Source: Epiperipatus broadwayi
Lineage: Eukaryota > Onychophora > Udeonychophora > Euonychophora > Peripatidae
Length of the DNA: 64,000 bases
Direction of reading: 5' to 3'
NCBI GenBank assembly: GCA_028023455.1
Contig: JAQFVV010012416.1
Location: 2,659,767-2,723,766, forward strand
This document shows positions 30,401-39,827 of the stretch, in pieces. How positions within the stretch are numbered: the stretch's first letter is position 1; each line of letters opens with the position of its first letter. A program made the position numbers and the translations under genes. The notes below the pieces were generated by a model, which made no database searches, was not told where the DNA came from, and saw nothing but the letters and a program-made list of their open reading frames with translations.

Positions 30401-33240
30401 ATTCATCGAATATTTTTAAAGTTAAATTAGATGGATTGATGCATCGGATATGCAGAGAATATTGGTAGAGAAGATTAAGAAGCTTCACGGGATTAATTAA
30501 TATTATGATTTAATAATTATCATCCTAAATACTAAAACTAAGGATTATTTTCAATAAATTTTACTAAATGGATTAATAATTATTTTATTTTAAACTTTAA
30601 CGCGCTTGGAGGAGAACATTTTTTTTAAAAAACTCTAGAGAAAATAATAAACATTTTGGACTTATCAGGAACTATCATCAAGAAAATATGTAACTATAGT
30701 TTTGATTCCTTTTTATTTTGTTAACCTAGTTTAAATCTAAATTTTTATATAAGATTAGGAAAAACATAAAAACATAAATTTATTAATATTAAATTTTTTT
30801 AATATAACAATCTAATAATTTAGCTAAAAATATTTTAATATAGAGTGTATGGGTGTGAATTTTTTTTATATCTGCAATGCTCAAGTGGATAAAGGAAGCC
30901 TACTGAACACGATGACTAGATAAAGGTTATTGGTAATAATAATAACTATTGATAATTTATAATGTATATTTTTTTTGTTTTCTTTAGATCATCCATAAAT
31001 TGGAAGAATGAAGTGTAAAAGTTTTTTACTTATATGTACCGCATTTCATACAACATTTTAAAAAACATTATGAGATAGGATTGATTTGAAAATATGCATA
31101 CGACGATTTTTTTTTATTAGTGATATAATCCAACATAACAAATAATTATGTGACTCTTTTAAAATTTTCATGTTATGGGATATTCAAATATTGTCTAAGT
31201 AGATTGTATATGATTAGACATATAGAATAATGAAGTAAGCAGACTTTTCTTGTGGAACAGCTAGATTGTTTAACTATTAATGAATTTTATTTATTGTTTT
31301 GTAAATGCAGATAGTTATTTATCGATGTAAGATGTGGAAAATCTTGAGAAATAATGTTAAGATAGTGGCTTGGAAGTACTTAGTGAACAGGAAACCAAGA
31401 TGATGTTTTAAGAAATAGGATGTTATAAGGAATGGAAATAATATTTAGTCTTTATGTGAATATCAGCATAGTTAACAAAGCCCTATGACTGATACACATT
31501 TTATTTGGACAGTGTTTATATTTCTTTAAATATTTGATGTTCTAATAAAGCTGAAGAAATAGCTTTAACATCGTCCCTGTACTAGAGGATATTAGGCAGG
31601 TAAATGTCATACCTCTTCGCACTGTGCCATGATCTTGAGATATGTTAAGAGTAATACTCTAGCTTTCTTCCTTAATCTTATGCATCGGTTTTCGCTATCT
31701 TTATTTCATGTAACTGCATCGTTCAGTAAGATATGTTTAAGAGAAATGATAAATAATTTAGAACTTAGGTTATGCTATTGTTTTGTATAAGATTGGTTTA
31801 TTTGCTTAGAAGGAATAGGACATTATAACTTAAAATTGAAGATCCAAAGTATCCTAAGGAAAGAAAAGAAACATAAGAATATATTTTGAATTTTATTTCG
31901 GAAATGAAATATAATTTTTTTAAAATAAGGTATCTAAACAAAGATATTTTCTTTAAAGTGATAATAATTTTAAATGCTTTAGTATTATTTTTTTAAGGGA
32001 AAATAAGTTATGCATATTTTAAAATACAATAGTACAAAGTAAATTATGTAAACAGTATGCATAGTATATTTTTTGTTTATTGATTAACAGACATTTATTG
32101 ATGATTACACTTATATCATACTAAAGTAAGGCTTAAAGAAGAATATATTATGATTAGTAAACATTGTGTGATAAATACTAAAATCTAGTACTGAATTTTA
32201 GATAATATTTTGTGTAACATCTTTGACTTTGCAAGATGAAATTTTTTTTAATATTTTGAGAAATCCATACTCATTATAAAATTTTGTTTTCTATAGAATG
32301 TTTTTCTAAGTATGAATTTTAAAATAAGATAGTTTAATAATATTAAGGATAAAATGCTGTTGCTAATAAAGTAGATAAATATATTTGTAATAAGTTAACC
32401 ATAATGAGAAACCCAATAGTAACATATTTTTTTTAAATTTTGTCTTAAATCTAAATAAAATATAATTGAAATATAAATTATTTTTTTTATAACCCGGTAG
32501 ATCAAACTGTAAAGTAAAAAAGTTAAGGATATCCACTGTAAATAGTGTAAATAAATTGTTTATTTATTTGTTGTTAATAATAAACTTTGTTAAATTTTGT
32601 TATTTCAAAAATTTTGTGTCCGAGTTATTTATTTCTCCACATCGCTGCATGAAAACACGATACATGCATAATAATTGAAACAAATATATAATTTTGCACA
32701 AAAGATAAATAAAGAATTATTTTAAGAATTTTAAATATTTTATTGGCATTCATTATAATTAAATAATCATAATCTTACATTATTTTATTGGTCATAAATC
32801 AGTTATCACAATAGTATACTGAATTATATGCTATCAGTTGCCATACATCCTTGTTTGTCAGATTATTAAAATGCTACCACGTATTTATTTATTATATTCA
32901 TGAAGATAAAAGATTACATAAAATAATTTTATTATTTTATTATGGTAATAAAAATATAACGAAAAGAAAAGATATTCAGTAGTAATTAAACAATGAAGAA
33001 TATTATTATTATTACTGTTATTTATTATTATTAGTTTCAGTGTAGTAGATTATGACATAAAATCCCTTCTCATATTTTACTACCGTATTTTATTAACTTA
33101 GAATAAACTTTATGAACCTGAGATTATTTTATTGAGCTAGATTATTACAAATAGAAGATTAAGACTTAATTATTAGTTTAATCTTAGTGAGTAGAAGTTA
33201 TTAAAGTCGTAAGAATACTATGAGTTTGTTATTTGAAATA
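27500..33240. other. long AT-rich desert
   Basis: About 5.7 kb with no coding sequence, RNA gene or named repeat that I can support. The few frames of 60-70 codons are low-complexity. The part next to 33.2 kb may include decayed sequence of the adjoining LTR element, but nothing is recognisable. Confidence 0.55.
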
Positions 33241-33259
33241 GTAATAAAAGGGGGGATAG

Positions 33260-33526
33260 TGTTCTTATGCCATTGAGGTAGTATCCTGTGGGATATTGGC
33301 TCAATGTAATCTATCTTGTCACATGTATTTTCACTTCAAGTCTCATGAAAATATTAAATATTTATTTAATTTATTTTATAAACTGAACCTTATTCATATT
33401 TTAAATTTGAGCTAGTGAAATATTTTAATTATAATGCTGAATATTTTATTTATTAATTATTAACTGAGATAGAACCTGTTTTATTTTTTATCATATATTA
33501 TCTGGAAGTGAAGATGCACGAGAGCA
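33260..33526 (+). repeat. candidate 5' LTR with preceding polypurine run
   Basis: The segment starts TGTTCTTATGCC and ends AGAGCA, 11 bp before a primer-binding-site-like sequence. Directly upstream is AAAAGGGGGGATAG, which resembles a polypurine tract. A polypurine tract normally precedes a 3' LTR, so this may be an LTR shared with an upstream copy, or a chance G-run. The second LTR needed for proof is not in the window. Confidence 0.35.
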
Positions 33527-33537
33527 AGGTTAGATTT

Positions 33538-33560
33538 TGGTGCCAGCAACGTGTTGGGCC
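33538..33560 (+). promoter_or_regulatory. putative primer-binding site
   Basis: TGGTGCCAGCAACGTGTTGG follows the candidate LTR. It resembles the TGGYGCCCAACGTGGGGC-type tRNA primer sites of gypsy elements with small insertions. A related TGGTACCCAAAC lies at about 33675. Confidence 0.4.
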
Positions 33561-34294
33561 TGAGTGTTTAAAATGGGAGAGTATAATGGGCTTACATGAC
33601 ATGGGGAAGTCTCGGTTAGATTTTGCTCTTCCAACGTGACTGCACGATGTGTAGTTGGGAATAGGTCAGATTGTGGTACCCAAACATTTAGGCTATGAGA
33701 TATATTAGGAAAGTAGTTAAAAATATATAATACAATAGTTAGTATTTGAATTTGTTCGCTAACTTTAGAGATTATTGATAGTATATCTCACAGAAGATAG
33801 ATAATTTAATATTTTATTATAGCAATAATTATTTAGGACTTGATTATTATAGTGAACTAAGTGCTTATTACTAAAAACATTGCAATTTTATGTGGTAGAT
33901 AATCTGACTGCTTAAAAATAGTACTATATTGTTATAAAACAATTAGCAAATAAATTTTAAAATATGCATATGTGGCTAACGATTATTTAGTATTTACTAT
34001 GACCGTGTCAATTATTGAAATATTAAAAATATATTTTGAAAATGCTTTAATATGTGCAAATTGTCTGTGAATCATGCATGTGGGAAATAATGTTGTGACA
34101 CACATAATGTTAATCGTTATTGTTATTTAGGATTAGATTGTATAAGGTGTAAAGGAGATATTATCTATAGTTTATTGTGGGTGATGGTTAGATGGGGATA
34201 AAAGAAACTGGTAAGGAACTATTTTTATGAAACATTAATAGTAATATATTGTTTAAATATTGAATTTTGAGAAAAAGCATATTTGCAATAAAAA

Positions 34295-35800
34295 ATGAAT
34301 AATCAAGATAATAATTTAGAGAGTGAAATATCTGAGTTTATTGTCGATGATAGTTGTGAAGAGAAACGAGAAATAGAAAACGTAATCGAAATGGAAACAG
34401 TTGTAGATAGTGTCCAAATTATAGATAGTAAGATAAAAGAGGTTATGGAAATTAAAACAGTGGAAGAAAAGATAATAGTACATAAAAAGGAAGAAGAGAA
34501 CTCCCAAATATCTCAACTATTATTGATGATGAAGGAGATGAGAGAAGATAGTAATATAAAGTTTGAATCTCTTAGAGAGGATACAAAAACTCTTAATGAA
34601 AATATGATTAAAAATAGTGTAAAGTCTGATGCTAAATTTGATTCTTTTAAAGAAGATAGTAATATAAAATTTGATGTTCTTAATGAAAATATGAATAAAA
34701 ATAGAGAAGATAGTAATATAAAATTTGATGCTCTTAATGAAAATATGAGTAAAAATATTGAGTCTCTTAATGAAAACCTAAATAAAACAAATATAAGATT
34801 AGAATCTCTTAGTGAAAATGTGGACAAAAATAGTAATGAAATCAGAACTTGTGTAGAAAGTATGAATCAAAAACTTAATGAAACCTGTAAAACAGTAGAA
34901 GATTTTAAGGTGGAATTACAAGATAAATTTAATAATTTGGATTTGAGATTTGATAGCAATGAAAAAGTCATTGGTTCTTTAATAGAGGAAATAGAGCACA
35001 TAGATTATAAGAATCAGGAATTGCTAAAAAATAAATTTTCCGAATTCTCTGAGAATACTATAAAGGGTTTGAGCAAGCAAATAGAAGACTCTATCAATCA
35101 GTGTCAGATAAACAATAGCAACTTAAATCAGAAGCTTAATAGTAATAAATCAGATGTTGATCACGAAATTGGTGAAATAAAAGATCATATAGATGAAAGT
35201 GTTAAAATTGTTAAGGAAGAGATAGTGCAGACCAGAATAATTGTGAAAGATGAAATGGAGAAAGAATTAGTAGAGAAGTTCAAGGATTTGATAGTGCAAA
35301 CTAGGATAGATGTAAAGGAAGAAATAGAACAAGATTTGGTTGAGAAATTAAAAGATCTTGGTATTCAGAAAGATGATGAACATAAGTATAGATCTAAAGT
35401 TGGTGAGAATATGAAGCGTTTACAGAAAGATGTAAAAGAACAGGCACAGCAGTTGGAAAAGAATAATAATGAGTGTAGAGAAATAGTAGATCAAAACTTG
35501 GATAAGTTTAAAAATGAACAGAAGTTATATGTAGAACAAGTGATTGGACAGATAAATTTCAAAGAAAAGTTGCAACAAGTGTATGAACAAATGGAGGAGA
35601 TTAAGTCCATAAGTAATAAAACTCTAGAGTTAGGCAAAGAAAAAGTATTGCGTGGTAAGTATGAAGACTGTATAACTCCATCCCCAATAGATAGAATAGA
35701 ATGTCTAAGAAAAGGTGAGGATAACCAATTAGAACATACTAATGTTAAAGAAATAGACAGCAGACCAGTTAGGGAAAATATTAGTTGTGACGGAGGTTAG
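34295..35800 (+). CDS. coiled-coil ORF at the gag position of the gypsy element
   Basis: 501 codons, acidic N-terminus, then almost entirely heptad-like helix rich in N, E, K, D and S, so a long coiled coil is expected. Residues 80-190 include an 18-residue repeat (DSNIKFDxLNENM-type), matching a 54-bp DNA periodicity (AGAAGATAGTAATATAAA at 34543, 34651, 34705). Cysteines are few and no zinc knuckle is present. It ends in TAG nine bases before the gag-core ATG in the same frame, so suppression or mutation of one codon would fuse them. The minus-strand gypsy at 43.3-43.9 kb also has a coiled-coil gag N-terminus. The role is probably particle assembly, which is inference. Minus-strand frames here are shadows. 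Confidence 0.75.
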   Translation: MNNQDNNLESEISEFIVDDSCEEKREIENVIEMETVVDSVQIIDSKIKEVMEIKTVEEKIIVHKKEEENSQISQLLLMMKEMREDSNIKFESLREDTKTLNENMIKNSVKSDAKFDSFKEDSNIKFDVLNENMNKNREDSNIKFDALNENMSKNIESLNENLNKTNIRLESLSENVDKNSNEIRTCVESMNQKLNETCKTVEDFKVELQDKFNNLDLRFDSNEKVIGSLIEEIEHIDYKNQELLKNKFSEFSENTIKGLSKQIEDSINQCQINNSNLNQKLNSNKSDVDHEIGEIKDHIDESVKIVKEEIVQTRIIVKDEMEKELVEKFKDLIVQTRIDVKEEIEQDLVEKLKDLGIQKDDEHKYRSKVGENMKRLQKDVKEQAQQLEKNNNECREIVDQNLDKFKNEQKLYVEQVIGQINFKEKLQQVYEQMEEIKSISNKTLELGKEKVLRGKYEDCITPSPIDRIECLRKGEDNQLEHTNVKEIDSRPVRENISCDGG

Positions 35801-35809
35801 AATAACTCG

Positions 35810-36563
35810 ATGGCATTACGTTTCATGAGGGTCAAACCGTTTAGAGGAGACTATACCGAAATCCCATCTGAGTTTCTGAATAGTTTGGATGAGCTATTTT
35901 CAATATGTGTTCTAACAGAAAAGGAAAAATTAGCCATCTGTAGTAATCATTTAGGTGGCACTGCCAAAGGCTGGTGGCAGTCGCTCTTTGAAAGGCCAAA
36001 TACTTATGGCGACTTAGATATTTAATTATAGGGAGATTCTGGAACGCAGACAAACAAGATAGTATTAAGTTCCAGATAACTCAAGAGAAATATCACTCTA
36101 GTAAGGGCAGTTACACTAGTTTCTTTCGAAGCCAGGCTGTCCGATTGAAAACGCTTACTGCATGTCCATTATCTGAAGGGCAAATAGTCAGGATAGTACG
36201 CCATAATTTGCCCAGAAATGTGGAGCAATTATTAATTGCAGCAGACCGTTATTCGATAGAAGATGTGTCAGAGATATTAGACCACTTGAAATTACTGAAA
36301 CATCTTTAGACAGTAGATTCAAAGCAAATAGGGAAAGAAATAATTATCCATTATCAAATATTAACATTAACAATAATAGTCAAAGATTTCAAGCAGGTTT
36401 TAAGAGGAGATATAATTTTAGAGAGAGAGATAGGGTATCTCCCCATGCTAGGAAAGCAGTTAGATTTGATAAATCTAGAAGGAGGGTAGAGATACAAAAT
36501 AGTCAACCCTCTACTAGTGGTATTACTACAATTTTAAAAAGACCAAATGTTAAAACCAAGTGA
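35810..36563 (+). pseudogene. gypsy gag core, frame-disrupted
   Basis: The first block (35810-36025) has VKPFRGDYTEIPSEFL and the gag signature GGTAKGWWQSLF. The second block (to 36309) continues the capsid-like domain with SIKFQITQEKYHSSKGSYTS in the -1 frame. The third (about 36290-36563) is a basic tail rich in R and N, again one frame back, with no CCHC knuckle. Two single-base losses would explain the pattern. A programmed shift is unlikely twice within 300 bp. Confidence 0.75.
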
Positions 36564-36769
36564 GAAAAAGTTAAACTGAAAAGATCTTTTTGTATTAGTT
36601 CCTCTTTGCAAGGACCCAGTGCTAACAAAATGGGGAACGATCAGATGTGGATGCTAAATACTTTAGATTTAGACATTGATTTTTTAGAACCCTTTACTAT
36701 AGGTGAACCGCCTATAATGTATCAATGTCCGGTTGTAATTTTAAATATTGAAAATATAAAGTTGAAGCA

Positions 36770-38824
36770 TTGATTGACTCCGGAAGCCAAGCTTCCATAT
36801 TATCAGAGTCAACCTATAAAAATCTGGTATGCATAAAAGGTGATATACCTTCATTGCCAGTAAAACAAATACAAGTAACTCTGGAAAATGGGAAGAGAAC
36901 GAAATTAACAAATAAACAAGTTTGGATTACCTTCAAAATTAATAACACAGAGTTTGGGCATGTTTTTCTTATTATGCCTGGATTGATACATGCAGCCATA
37001 ATAGGTGCTGACTTCATGATTTTAAATGATTGTCAAATAGATTTTTATAACAAAATTTTTACTTGTAAAAAGGAAAGGCTTAATTTTGAATATGGTGTGC
37101 ATAACCTTTCCAATCAATTACTATGCATCCATAATACATTGATTGATGCTAGCATAAAAGCAAAAATTGAACATATTTATGCAGTCGATTCTAAATTGAG
37201 TGAGAAATTATATCAATTAATGTATAGCTTTAAAAGCATTTTTTCTAAAATCCCTGGTATAATAGAGGGATATACCCATCGTATTAAATTGAAGTGTAAT
37301 GATCCTTTCCATAAAAAGATGTACCCAATCCCTTACCAATACAAGGACGAGGTACAGAGTCAAATAGACATGATGCTAGAGTGGGAAATAATAAAAAAGT
37401 GCCTTTCTCCTTACGTAAACCCATTGGTTATTGTAAAGAAGAAGGATGGCAATATTAGGGTATGTTTGGATGCTCGCATGTTAAATACTATAACTGTGCC
37501 AGAGCGTGACATTCCTCCACCCGTACATGAGCTCCTAACTAAGTTTCATAAGAGGTCAATTTTCTCTACATTTGATTTAACAGCTAGTTATTGGCAAATA
37601 CCTTTACATGAGAATGATCAGCAATACACATCATTTCGTTTTCAAGGCCAGTCGTATGTTTTCAGACGGATGCCTTTTGGTCTCATTAATAGCGGTGCTG
37701 GCTTAATCAGATGTTTGGACATGATTTTTTCAAAGCAATTAAAGGAAAAAATCGTCATGTATGTGGACGATATCGTCATTGCTTCTGACAGTTTAGAAGA
37801 GCATCTCCAACACTTAGAAATGTTTTTTAATGAATGCGCTATGAAAAATGTCAAAATTAATTTGGAAAAGTGTTCAATAGCAGCTAAAGAAATTACTTTT
37901 CTGGGACATTTAATAAATGAGCATGGCATCCAGCCCCATCCAGAAAAGATTGCAGCTATTCAACGCTTTCCCACACCAAAAACTGTAAAGCAACTGAAAT
38001 CATTTTTTGGGTTGTGTAATTACTACAACCGCTTTTATCAAAATTTTGCTGAGGACAATATACATTTATCCAAATTGCTAAAAAACTCTGAGAGGTGGAA
38101 GTGGACCACTAATCATGATAGTGAATTTAATTTGATTAAAAATAAATTTTTAAAACATGTAATTTTAATATATCCTGATTTCAATAAAACATTTTATGTG
38201 CAAACAGATAGCAGTTACTATGGTCTGGGTGTAGTGTTATTTCAACTCGATGGGGATCAGGTACCTCATGTATTGTACTTCTTGAGCAGACATCTGAGAG
38301 GTGCTGAGTTGAACTACACTATAACTGTAAAGGAAACCCTAGCTGTTGTCTGGGCTTTTCAGAAATTAAGGCAATTTTTATTAGGTTCTAGTGTGATTGT
38401 ATTGACCGACCATAGAAGCTTAGAGTTTTTAAACAAAAGCTACCTCAGTAATGAGAGACTTATTAGGTGGAGCTTATATCTCCAACAGTTCAATTATAGA
38501 GTACTCTATATTGAATGGAGACAGAATATCCCTGCTGATATTCTTAGTCGCCACCCTATCTGTTTAATGTCACAAAATCCCAATAGTCAAAATATAATTG
38601 TAAGTAATTTAGATTTAGTTAGGGATGAATCTATAGCTGATAATTATAATAATCTCACTATGATTCAGAGTCAGGATATCAGATTAAATAGGATCATGAC
38701 TATCTTAAATAATCATGATAATATAAACAGTAAAAATAAACGCGTTAAAATGATTTTTAGAAAGTATAAAATTTATCAAAATTTGCTTATGTATAACATA
38801 AATTTTAATCAAGGGGAATCATAG
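36770..38824 (+). CDS. pol: gypsy pol: protease, reverse transcriptase, RNase H
   Basis: The open frame begins at a TTG codon only because an upstream frame change (about 36755) separates it from its leader, so the true start lies upstream. The aspartic protease site is IDSGSQASIL (residues 2-11), with the flap/alpha region about residues 70-80 (IIGADFM). The reverse transcriptase has FDLTASYWQIPL, FRRMPFGLINSG and the catalytic YVDD (37760-37771, residues 331-334). RNase H has QTDSSYYGLGVVL, ETLAVVWAFQKLRQFLLG and TDHRSL. It ends with TAG at 38822, after which integrase continues in the same frame. All catalytic residues named are intact, unlike those of the integrase part. Confidence 0.9.
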   Translation: MIDSGSQASILSESTYKNLVCIKGDIPSLPVKQIQVTLENGKRTKLTNKQVWITFKINNTEFGHVFLIMPGLIHAAIIGADFMILNDCQIDFYNKIFTCKKERLNFEYGVHNLSNQLLCIHNTLIDASIKAKIEHIYAVDSKLSEKLYQLMYSFKSIFSKIPGIIEGYTHRIKLKCNDPFHKKMYPIPYQYKDEVQSQIDMMLEWEIIKKCLSPYVNPLVIVKKKDGNIRVCLDARMLNTITVPERDIPPPVHELLTKFHKRSIFSTFDLTASYWQIPLHENDQQYTSFRFQGQSYVFRRMPFGLINSGAGLIRCLDMIFSKQLKEKIVMYVDDIVIASDSLEEHLQHLEMFFNECAMKNVKINLEKCSIAAKEITFLGHLINEHGIQPHPEKIAAIQRFPTPKTVKQLKSFFGLCNYYNRFYQNFAEDNIHLSKLLKNSERWKWTTNHDSEFNLIKNKFLKHVILIYPDFNKTFYVQTDSSYYGLGVVLFQLDGDQVPHVLYFLSRHLRGAELNYTITVKETLAVVWAFQKLRQFLLGSSVIVLTDHRSLEFLNKSYLSNERLIRWSLYLQQFNYRVLYIEWRQNIPADILSRHPICLMSQNPNSQNIIVSNLDLVRDESIADNYNNLTMIQSQDIRLNRIMTILNNHDNINSKNKRVKMIFRKYKIYQNLLMYNINFNQGES

Positions 38825-39255
38825 AGGATAGTTGTTCCTAACTCCATGATTGATAAACTGATCACGTACGTTTATAGTAGCTATGGGCACTATGGTGCAC
38901 CAAAAATTATGTATGTTTTAAAATCGATATTTTTTTGGAATAAAATGTATAAACGCGTAATTAAAAAGATTAAAACGTGTAATATATGTCTAAAATCTAA
39001 ACATTGCAGTAAATCTTACGTGGGAATCATGCAGCCCATTATTCCAGATCGTTCTAATGAATTATTAGCGATCGATTTTTATGGGCCTCTTCCACCATTC
39101 AATCGTCAGAAATTTATACTTGTAACATATGATGTTTTTAGTAAGCTAGTTTCAGCCTATCCTGTACCTAAAACCAGCGCTCATTATGTAATCAAATGCA
39201 TGCTTGATTACCAATTCCCTTTAGTTGGAAAGCCAGAAATAATTCTTACTGGATC
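38825..39255 (+). pseudogene. gypsy integrase, N-terminal part, truncated
   Basis: Directly in frame after the pol TAG, RIVVP and the zinc-binding region follow. YSSYGHYGAPK retains the second His, the first His position is Tyr, and CNICLKSK provides the two Cys. The catalytic core begins LLAIDFYGPLP with the first Asp of the DDE triad and continues through VTYDVFSKLVSAYPVP to KPEIILT. The second Asp and everything beyond are absent because unrelated sequence starts at about 39255. Non-functional as it stands. Confidence 0.8.
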
Positions 39256-39327
39256 ATCGCAAACGCTTTTATATCTGGTAGATGGAATGAGTGATTCGAA
39301 CTCAACACCTCCAAACATATTATGAGC
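39256..39327 (-). mobile_element. tRNA-like repeat fragment joined to integrase
   Basis: Minus strand: ATAATATGTTTGGAGGTGTT, then the B-box-like GAGTTCGAATCACTC. The integrase similarity ends where this begins. It resembles the B-box end of family C in kind, not in detail. The other side runs into the gap. Confidence 0.4.
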
Positions 39328-39827
39328 NNNNNNNNNNNNNNNNNNNNNNNNNNNNNNNNNNNNNNNNNNNNNNNNNNNNNNNNNNNNNNNNNNNNNNNNN
39401 NNNNNNNNNNNNNNNNNNNNNNNNNNNNNNNNNNNNNNNNNNNNNNNNNNNNNNNNNNNNNNNNNNNNNNNNNNNNNNNNNNNNNNNNNNNNNNNNNNNN
39501 NNNNNNNNNNNNNNNNNNNNNNNNNNNNNNNNNNNNNNNNNNNNNNNNNNNNNNNNNNNNNNNNNNNNNNNNNNNNNNNNNNNNNNNNNNNNNNNNNNNN
39601 NNNNNNNNNNNNNNNNNNNNNNNNNNNNNNNNNNNNNNNNNNNNNNNNNNNNNNNNNNNNNNNNNNNNNNNNNNNNNNNNNNNNNNNNNNNNNNNNNNNN
39701 NNNNNNNNNNNNNNNNNNNNNNNNNNNNNNNNNNNNNNNNNNNNNNNNNNNNNNNNNNNNNNNNNNNNNNNNNNNNNNNNNNNNNNNNNNNNNNNNNNNN
39801 NNNNNNNNNNNNNNNNNNNNNNNNNNN
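39328..39827. other. assembly gap, exactly 500 N
   Basis: A run of 500 unknown bases. The round number indicates a placeholder of unknown true length between scaffolded contigs. Reading frames called across it are artefacts. Confidence 0.98.

Larger units (their letters stand above)
33246..39260 (+). mobile_element. Ty3/gypsy-type LTR retrotransposon, 3' end missing
   Basis: Order on the plus strand: candidate LTR, primer-binding site, 730-bp leader, coiled-coil ORF, gag core, protease, reverse transcriptase, RNase H, integrase. RNase H followed by integrase is the gypsy order. The element is cut at about 39255 by unrelated sequence and then by the assembly gap, so no 3' LTR can be compared. 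In-frame TAG codons at 35798 and 38822 and three frame changes interrupt the coding region. Long intact frames show it is comparatively young. Confidence 0.85.

Noticed and set aside
29570-33240. Upstream coding part of another retroelement before the candidate LTR
   Set aside because: Despite the polypurine-like run at 33246, no RT, RNase H, integrase or envelope motif could be read in any frame.
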